DNA of 64,000 nt from Saccopteryx bilineata (taxonomy: Eukaryota; Chordata; Mammalia; Chiroptera; Emballonuridae), in the NCBI RefSeq assembly GCF_036850765.1, contig NC_089493.1, positions 219,416,744 to 219,480,743 on the forward strand, written 5' to 3'. Position numbers and translations under genes: made by a program. Position 1 is the stretch's first letter. Every line of letters starts with the position of its first letter. This document shows positions 58,184-64,000 of this stretch, in pieces. Under the pieces are notes generated by a model, which worked only from the letters and a program-made list of their open reading frames with translations, was not told the DNA's origin and did no database searches.

Positions 58184-58975
58184 GTCTCATTCCTCAGTCT
58201 CATCCCTGCCCTACTGGCCATCTCCTGCCAAAGACCCTCCCCTATTCCAAAAACATTACAGGTTACCCCTCTCCCTGAGGAGCCACTACCTTCTTATTTG
58301 GGATCCCTAGACAAAACATAAGGCTAGTCCCAGTGTCTTAAGATGATCCCTCCGACAAACCTTCCAACCCAGGAGATGGCGAGTCTCCAGAAGAAGATCT
58401 CATGGCCAATGTGCGCACTCCATCACCTGGGGGGATATGAAGGCTTTAGTGGAGCAAGACCAGAGAATGGCCCCCGAGGGGCCCCTAGGCTCTGGTACTC
58501 TGTTCTTGCTTATGTGTTCTATAACTCCCAGCTGCTAACTCCCAGACACAGGTGGTCTGCTTTTCCCCAACCTGGCATTATCCTGCCCATAGAGACAACA
58601 ATAGCAAGCTGTCATTCATCAAGTTCAACTGGCCCTAATTAAAAGAGAAGGGGGAAATGTAGGTAAAGTGCAGAGCACATTCCTAACAGCTGTGGCTGAT
58701 GCAATGCTGTGAGAACACTTCAGCACCTGAAACCCTCCTAGGCACACACAGGAGGGAGCTCGCCTGCTCTAAAAAAGTGACTCAGTGCCAACCAGGCAGC
58801 TCCCTGATCTTTTTAGCCATTGGCTGTGAAGAACACGCTGTAACATCCTATAGACTGACTCTGTGTATATAAGCTAGTTTACTTCCTGAATAAAGTGGAT
58901 CTGCATCACTGAACCTGGTCTCCAGAGTCAGGTCTCTGTCTCCATCATCCTCACCTCTGGTGGGCCTTGTCCACA
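58184..58975 (+). mobile_element. ERV-A relative: truncated provirus with 3' LTR
   Basis: From about 58184 ('ggtctcattcctcagtctca') the sequence follows the ERV-A gag-side interior with large deletions, then the polypurine tract (58641-58657) and an LTR at 58658-58975 (318 bp, TATA 58866-58873, AATAAA 58889-58894). No 5' LTR, primer site or target duplication is visible. It abuts the solo LTR at 57.6 kb after a 50-base purine-rich spacer. Frames here are short and broken; no env anchor remains beyond a few codons. Confidence 0.88.
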
Positions 58976-59327
58976 AGGGAGAGGTTTGGATTGACTCTTA
59001 TAGATGATTATCTATATTGGCATATGCAATTTTAAAGTGTTTTTTGTCTAACCAAGTTGACAAGCAGCTCAGCTATATATCTTGGGAGGGTGGCCTAAGG
59101 GAGAGACAGAAATTTGGAAGTGGCCTTTATTGAAGCTTTAGACAAAGATGAGATCATAGGAGTCTGTGAAGATAGGTAGAGTTAAGACAAAGTAAAGGAC
59201 AACAGTCAGCATTGAGAAAAAGAAGGAAGGAAGAAGAATTTATGATACAAACTGTAGAGAAGCAATGGAAAGCTTGGGGGAATGAAAAAAAGAGCATCAT
59301 GAAAGCTGAGGAAAATGTGAGTTGAGG
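58976..59327. other. No feature recognised
   Basis: Short unique stretch; nothing supported. Confidence 0.45.
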
Positions 59328-59450
59328 GGTTGTGAACACATAATATGGTGTACAGAGATGTATTGTAGAATTGGGCACCTGAAACCTGTATAATTATCTT
59401 AACCAGTTTCATCTCAATAAAATCAATTTATAAAAAGAAAAAAAAAAGGA
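59328..59450 (+). mobile_element. 5'-truncated L1 3' tail
   Basis: 'gtgtacagagatgtattgta', 'gaattgggcacctgaaacct', 'gtataattatcttaaccag' and 'catctcaataaaatcaat' followed by an A-rich tail match the 3' end common to laurasiatherian L1 copies. It is a different subfamily from L1-A, -B and -C. Confidence 0.8.
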
Positions 59451-59474
59451 AGGCATTAAGAGATAGAGAAAATA

Positions 59475-59875
59475 GCCTGCCCAGGCAGTGTCACAGCAGA
59501 TAGAGGATCAGACTGGGGTACAGAGAACCCAGGTTTGAAACCATGAGGTCACCAGTTTGAGCCTGGGCTCCTCTAGCTTGAGCATGAGCTCACCAGCTTG
59601 AGCATGGAGTCACTGGCTTAAGCATGGGATCATAGACATGACCCCATGGTCTCTGGCTTGAGCCCAAGGTTGCTGGCTTGAGCAAGAGGTCACTCACTCT
59701 GTTGTAGCTCCCTGGTCAAGACACATATGAAAAATAATTACTGAACAACTAAGGAGCTGCAATGAAGAATTGGTGTTTCTCATCTCTCCCCCTTTTTTCC
59801 TGTCTGTCCTTATCTGCCTCTGTCCCTCTCTTTGACTCTCTGTCTCTGTCAAAAAAAAAAAGAGAGAGAGAGAGA
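59475..59875 (+). mobile_element. Long tRNA-type bat SINE with GA-rich tail
   Basis: Head 'cctgcccaggcagtgtcaca' with 'gcagatagaggatcagac' and B-box 'ggtttgaaaccatgagg'; body of repeated 'cttgagcatg' units; 'gtcaagacacatatgaaaaa'; 'cttctcatctctccccc'-like pyrimidine block; poly(A) then (GA)n. Flanks 'agagatagagaa' (from 59459) and 'agagatagagga' (from about 59876) form an approximate target duplication. Full-length reference for the copies at 13.8 and 24.1 kb. Confidence 0.87.
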
Positions 59876-59992
59876 GAGATAGAGGAAGTAAAGGAAAGGT
59901 AAAACATTATGTTACCTCTAGTAAGTATGATAAAGATTTCCAAAGATGCCCATATTCTAATCTCTAGCACCTATGAATATGTTACTCTACAA

Positions 59993-60843
59993 CAGTGGTT
60001 CTCAAACTTTTTGAAGTTGGGGCACATTTAAAATCTTACAAATAATTGTAGGTGCAGTGTATACACATTTCTGAGAAATATGTTATAATAATTAAGTAAA
60101 ATATTAAATATATATATAAAGTCCAAATGTGCTTATGGTAATTAAACAAAATAAATAAGACAAAATTAAATTTATTTTGACATTAAAAAACATTTTATGT
60201 TACAGTTTTTGAGCTATGCTTTTTAGAATTTATAAAAATGAAGGGTTAAAAAAAGACAAAACATTATCTCTTATATATATATATATATAATACATTCTTA
60301 GTAAGATTTAGTAAATTCAGCAGGTCCTGGCATAAATGTGTTAAAGTTTTTCATTCTTGTGTTTATGAGAAACATGAGCCTGATGTGTCCTAGCAATTTC
60401 TTCAATGTTTTGGCATATATTTGAAAGGCAAACTCTCATTTCCTCATCAATACATTTAAGAATTCCTCTCTTTTTACTCTTAATTGTGTTGAGTGCAGAA
60501 AACCCCCACCATACATATCATCTTAACTTTATACCAAACAAAGGATAGAAGAAACTTGCCTCCAGTCTTTCCAGGAAACATGGGGGGTAGCAGTGTAAAC
60601 AATCCAGCACCACAGCTTAACAGCCTTTTGCAACCTAATCAGGCAAGTGAGGTGAGGGGTTGGACAGACTGTCAGCTTACAGCCAATTCCCCACACCTCT
60701 CTCCTCCAAAAATCTAAGCTCCAAAAACCTTGCTGGTTTTCTGGTCCTCAAAAGGCACATATTTCTCTGGAATATCATAGGGCACACCAAGAAATCTTCT
60801 AGGGTGCACCAGTGCACCCTGGCGCACACTTTGAGAACCACTG
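59993..60843. mobile_element. hAT-Charlie-type non-autonomous transposon, 851 bp
   Basis: Terminal inverted repeats cagtggttctcaaacttt (59993-60010) and its complement, with one change, at 60826-60843. Flanks ctctacaa (59985-59992) and ccttacag (60844-60851) are a decayed 8-bp duplication of MLT1 'ccttaca'. The interior is AT-rich with a TA microsatellite and carries no transposase; the 74-codon frame at 60493-60717 looks like chance. Confidence 0.9.
60270..60290. repeat. (TA)n microsatellite inside the hAT element
   Basis: About nine TA units; likely polymorphic. Confidence 0.9.
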
Positions 60844-61379
60844 CCTTACAGTGAAGATATAATTAAGCTAAGAATCTTTATTTAAGATTAAGTTAAAGGG
60901 TTGGAAAAATAAATGAAAGGAGTCACAAAGTAAAAATAAAAAGATAGAGAGATGATCTAAATTATCTGGGTAGGTCCAATATAATCACAGGGTCTCTATA
61001 AGGTAAAAAAAGGTAGGAGAATCAGAAGAGATAGTTTTATGGGAGTGGAAGGCAGAGGCCTACACATTCTGGCTTTGATGATGGAAAGGGACCTGGAGTT
61101 AAGAAATATGGGAAGGCTATAAGAGTTGAAAAAGGAAAAGAAATGAATCCCAAGAATCTTCAGGAGAAAAATAGTCTAGCCAACACTTGGATTTTAGCCA
61201 AGGTGAAACCCATTTGACATTCTGATGCCTAGAATTTTAGGTTAATAAACTAGTGTGTTTAGTCACTAAGTTTGTAATAATTTCGTACAAGAGCAATAGG
61301 AAACTAATATATTATCCTTGGCTATAGAAGGGGAGAGATAGGAAGATAGATGAAGATGAGAACATAGAGCACAGGAAGT

Positions 61380-61380
<1 letters not shown>

Positions 61381-61420
<40 letters not shown>
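61381..61420. repeat. (TG)n microsatellite, about 18 units
   Basis: Uninterrupted GT run, the longest pure dinucleotide repeat in the window. Confidence 0.95.
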
Positions 61421-62825
61421 AAGTCAGCAGGGATCCAGAAGACTGCTCTCATAAAAATTCTGTAATATGGTAGCATGGTAGGTTTAACACTTTCTATTGT
61501 AATCTTTTAATTATATGCAATTATATAAATAGTAACTACTCTGTTATTATGATTTGACTCAGTTTCTCTCATATAGGTTTGCTAAGAACTGAAGAAGCAG
61601 AGTTGGGTACTTGTGTTGTCATATTTTTATATTTCTTTGCAGTCATTTTATGTATATATATCCAGTTTCCATCTTATTTTATGCATTTAAAAGAAATTGA
61701 AGATCAGAGTTATTCATAATAATAAAGTATTTTATTTCTTTAACTGGTGACAAATAAGTGCCTGCAATATAATTAGGACCCATGCCACTATTTATACACA
61801 AAATGAATGAAAATCCTTTAATTTCACTTGCTATCAGTCTTCATAATCATCCTTGACTAATTCCACAGCATGAGCATCAGAGCAGTAACAAGTATAACTT
61901 CTCAATGTCTGTCAAAATGACATAATACTTGAGGAGAATTGGCCTAGTTTAAAGAGAAGTTCAAATGCTTGCAATAAAAGTAATCAATAAAAGCTGATAT
62001 TAATAATGGAACAGAATTGTTAGTTTTCCTACCCACTCATCAAGTCAGTCTTTTCACATTACTACAGATTACAAACTAGAATTATACTTTACAGATATTA
62101 TAGATCTAATGAAATATTTGCCTCTAATAATTATACACAAACCATTCGGTGCTAACCTGATGTATACTGTCATTAATCAAACTATTGAAGTTAAAGGTTA
62201 ATAACTCATGCATTCACTCCATCCTTATATTAATACAAGTCAAACTTCTTTTTAAAAATTACAGTGCCAACTAAGGGGCAAGGTTAACCAGCTGCATGCA
62301 GCTGCTGTTTAGAGCTGACCAAACTGACTAGAAGTATATGCAAACAATTTCCACTAACACTGCAATGTAATTGTATCTGAAAATAAAACAGAACATTTTC
62401 TGAGTAATACTTTCTTCTGTGCAGTACTTTCCTGTAAAATTTCTTTCCTCTATGCAATTTTTTCCTCACAGCAATTGTCTATGCTGATCCTTCCATCTGC
62501 ACATTTCTCTCCTTTCATCTTCATCTATCTCAAACTTAACTCTAATTCAATGATGTTTTCTTCCTGACTTTTTTTTTTATTCTAAGGGAAAAAATTTACT
62601 CCACTTCCTTTTGGAACTTAGCATTAAAGCCTTTGTGAACTGATTATACATTCTTTACTAGAAAGTGGAAGCTTATGGATGGAAAGAATTATTCATCTTA
62701 TGATCAGTTGCATCCACAGTGCTTAGTGTGGGCCTTGAAGAGAGTAGATCATCTATAATGACTAATTGAAGAATATGGTTTTACTCTACTCCCTTAGTAG
62801 GTTGTTGTATTTTTTTTGTGTGTGT
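61421..62825. other. No feature recognised
   Basis: AT-rich unique sequence with short frames only. Nothing supported. Confidence 0.5.
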
Positions 62826-63105
62826 GGGCCATTCCTTTATTCAAGTCTCATACCAGCTGATGAGCAAACACACAGGGAAAACACTTCCCTATTCATTTTT
62901 CCAAAGTTCACAAAGCTACTGACACATTATCTGGTTCCACAACCAGGAGAATCTTCACTGGTTCCTCCTAGAATCAAAGGCCCCACCGTTCCAAAACCCC
63001 TCATTTCTGGTTCCCCATCTGCCAACATGGCTTCTTACTCTGCAAAACTGGCTTCTCTTTCTTTCCATGCCATCTTGTCTTCTGCCCTTTTTTCCTTCTT
63101 CTCTG
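62826..63105 (-). mobile_element. LTR fragment, family X copy 3
   Basis: 'gggccattcctttattcaag' carries the complement of AATAAA, as in copy 2. Further shared blocks: 'cctagaatcaaaggccccac', 'ggttccccatctgcc', 'aactggcttctctttc'. Both outer ends are lost or diverged and no target duplication was found. A 147-codon plus frame (62766-63209) lies across it and is not a gene. Confidence 0.7.
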
Positions 63106-63110
63106 CTGTA

Positions 63111-63151
63111 CTTTTAAAAATGAATTGTTGCTCTTTTAAAAATGAATTGTT
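63111..63151. repeat. Local 19-bp tandem duplication
   Basis: cttttaaaaatgaattgtt occurs at 63111-63129 and again at 63133-63151, three bases apart. Looks like a replication-slippage duplication. Confidence 0.9.
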
Positions 63152-63534
63152 AGCTAGCTACAGATCTTTATTCTTATGGATTTCTCTCTTGATTACCAAT
63201 GATATTTAGTCCTTCTTCAAAATAACATTGCTTTAAGAAAGAAACTTTTTACAAGAAATACCTAAAAATGAAGAAAACAGATTTGAAAATATAGCTACTC
63301 AGCTTTACTTAAAAATACCCAGATATGCTTCCTAAGGCATCAATTTATGATTGTGACTCACCTTTACTTCAAAGAAGCTTAAAATTTCACAGAAATCATT
63401 TGGTTATATAATAATTCATTTAATGTTACTCTTAAAGTATAAATTTTATTATAAAAATTTAAAATAATGCTATCATGATATTTTTATTCAGATCTTACCT
63501 ACCTGATAAAATATAATGTATAGCTTATTTGGCA

Positions 63535-63715
63535 ATTAATATGAGTCAGGCTCTCTATATTATCTCCTTTGATTTTTTGCAACTGCCTTAGAGTATACCT
63601 GCAGCTATAATCCACATTTACCAGGTGAAAAAAATGAGGCAGAGTTTAAGTAACATGCCTAAGTTAACACAAATGTTAACAGCAAAGCAGAGAACCAATG
63701 AAGTACAGTTCTCAG
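63535..63715 (-). mobile_element. MIR SINE, antisense
   Basis: Complement landmarks: 'gagtcaggctctctatatta', 'ctcctttgattttttgcaac', 'gtgaaaaaaatgaggcagag', 'ttaagtaacatgcctaagtt', 'agcagagaaccaatgaag'. Diverged but in the right order over about 180 bp. Confidence 0.75.
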
Positions 63716-64000
63716 CCACTGTGCCTCAGTGCCTCAGTACACTCTTAAAGATCTTTCTTGATATTTCTAGAATGAGATTCATGCCACTGTTCCCTATTTC
63801 TTCTGTCCTCCCCCTTGCTGAGTTTAAATATGGTATAGGACTTTTCATATATTGTACTTATTCAGATTTTTAAATAGTGTTGGTTCACAAGATTTGAAAA
63901 CATTACTAACAGGAACAGTATTTTTATCATACCTTTATCTTAGTTTACTTTTAATTCATGAGTTTTAGTTTTCTCTGCTTTAAAATGAAAATGAAAATAC
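63716..64000. other. No feature recognised to window end
   Basis: Unique AT-rich sequence; nothing supported. Confidence 0.45.

Larger units (their letters stand above)
59930..61312 (+). mobile_element. MLT1-like LTR (ERVL-MaLR), split by a hAT element
   Basis: Left part 59930-59992: 'agatgcccatattctaatct' and 'cacctatgaatatgttac'. Right part 60844-61312: 'gaagatataattaagctaag', 'aaattatctgggtaggtcca', 'atataatcacagggtctcta', 'acacttggattttagccaag', 'gtgtttagtcactaagtttg' and 'gcaataggaaactaatat'. These follow the MLT1 order exactly, with the 851-bp hAT element inserted in 'gttaccttacat'. Old, shared by placental mammals. Confidence 0.88.

Noticed and set aside
62766..63209. 147-codon plus frame with a hydrophobic start
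   Set aside because: Runs from unique DNA across the antisense LTR fragment and the local 19-bp duplication; it is a chance frame.

Overview
This window is vertebrate nuclear DNA, almost certainly from a bat and most likely a horseshoe-bat-type (rhinolophoid) lineage. That assignment is an inference. It rests on several copies of a tRNA-headed SINE of the Rhin-1 type, on other bat-type tRNA SINEs with a 'ggcgcagtgg' head, and on mammal-wide fossils (MIR, MER5A, MER2-like, MLT1-like, old L1). The base composition is AT-rich with CpG-poor flanks, and there is no bacterial-style gene packing. I recognise no host protein-coding exon. The open frames longer than 100 codons lie in mobile elements or are antisense or chance frames.

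Layout. 1-9 kb: a Rhin-1-like SINE, then an old near-full-length L1 (L1-A, 1514-8955) with a perfect 15-bp target duplication. 9-14.2 kb: SINEs, an old repeat split by a hAT-like element, a MER2/Tigger-like transposon and an unassigned 2-kb block. 15.2-21.4 kb: a repeat-poor AT-rich stretch with candidate conserved noncoding blocks. 21.4-29.2 kb: DNA transposons (TcMar-like MITE, MER5A), two antisense old L1 pieces, SINEs with target duplications, and a small L1 with a twin-priming inversion. 30.4-31 kb: a solo LTR. 34.3-37.1 kb: a complete but pol-less class II endogenous retrovirus (ERV-A) with a 6-bp target duplication, inserted into an older LINE-like 3' end. 38.8-46.8 kb (L1-B) and 49.3-57.2 kb (L1-C): two full-length L1s of one family in the same orientation, with tandem ~243-bp monomers in the 5' UTR. 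57.6-59 kb: another solo LTR of the 30.4-kb family, then a truncated relative of ERV-A. 59.3-61.3 kb: an L1 tail, a SINE, and an MLT1-like LTR split by an 851-bp hAT element. 61.3-64 kb: simple repeats, a third LTR fragment and a MIR.

The elements work as a layered record of insertions rather than as a gene system. The most notable structure is the modular L1 5' UTR. It has a CRE-like palindrome at the first bases, a unique leader, a CpG-rich monomer array, a tether, and a ~1-kb pyrimidine-rich tract before ORF1. The three L1 copies are inactivated by frameshifts or nonsense codons, although all keep the FADD codons of reverse transcriptase. Family names were assigned by recognition without a database search, and boundaries without target duplications are approximate.
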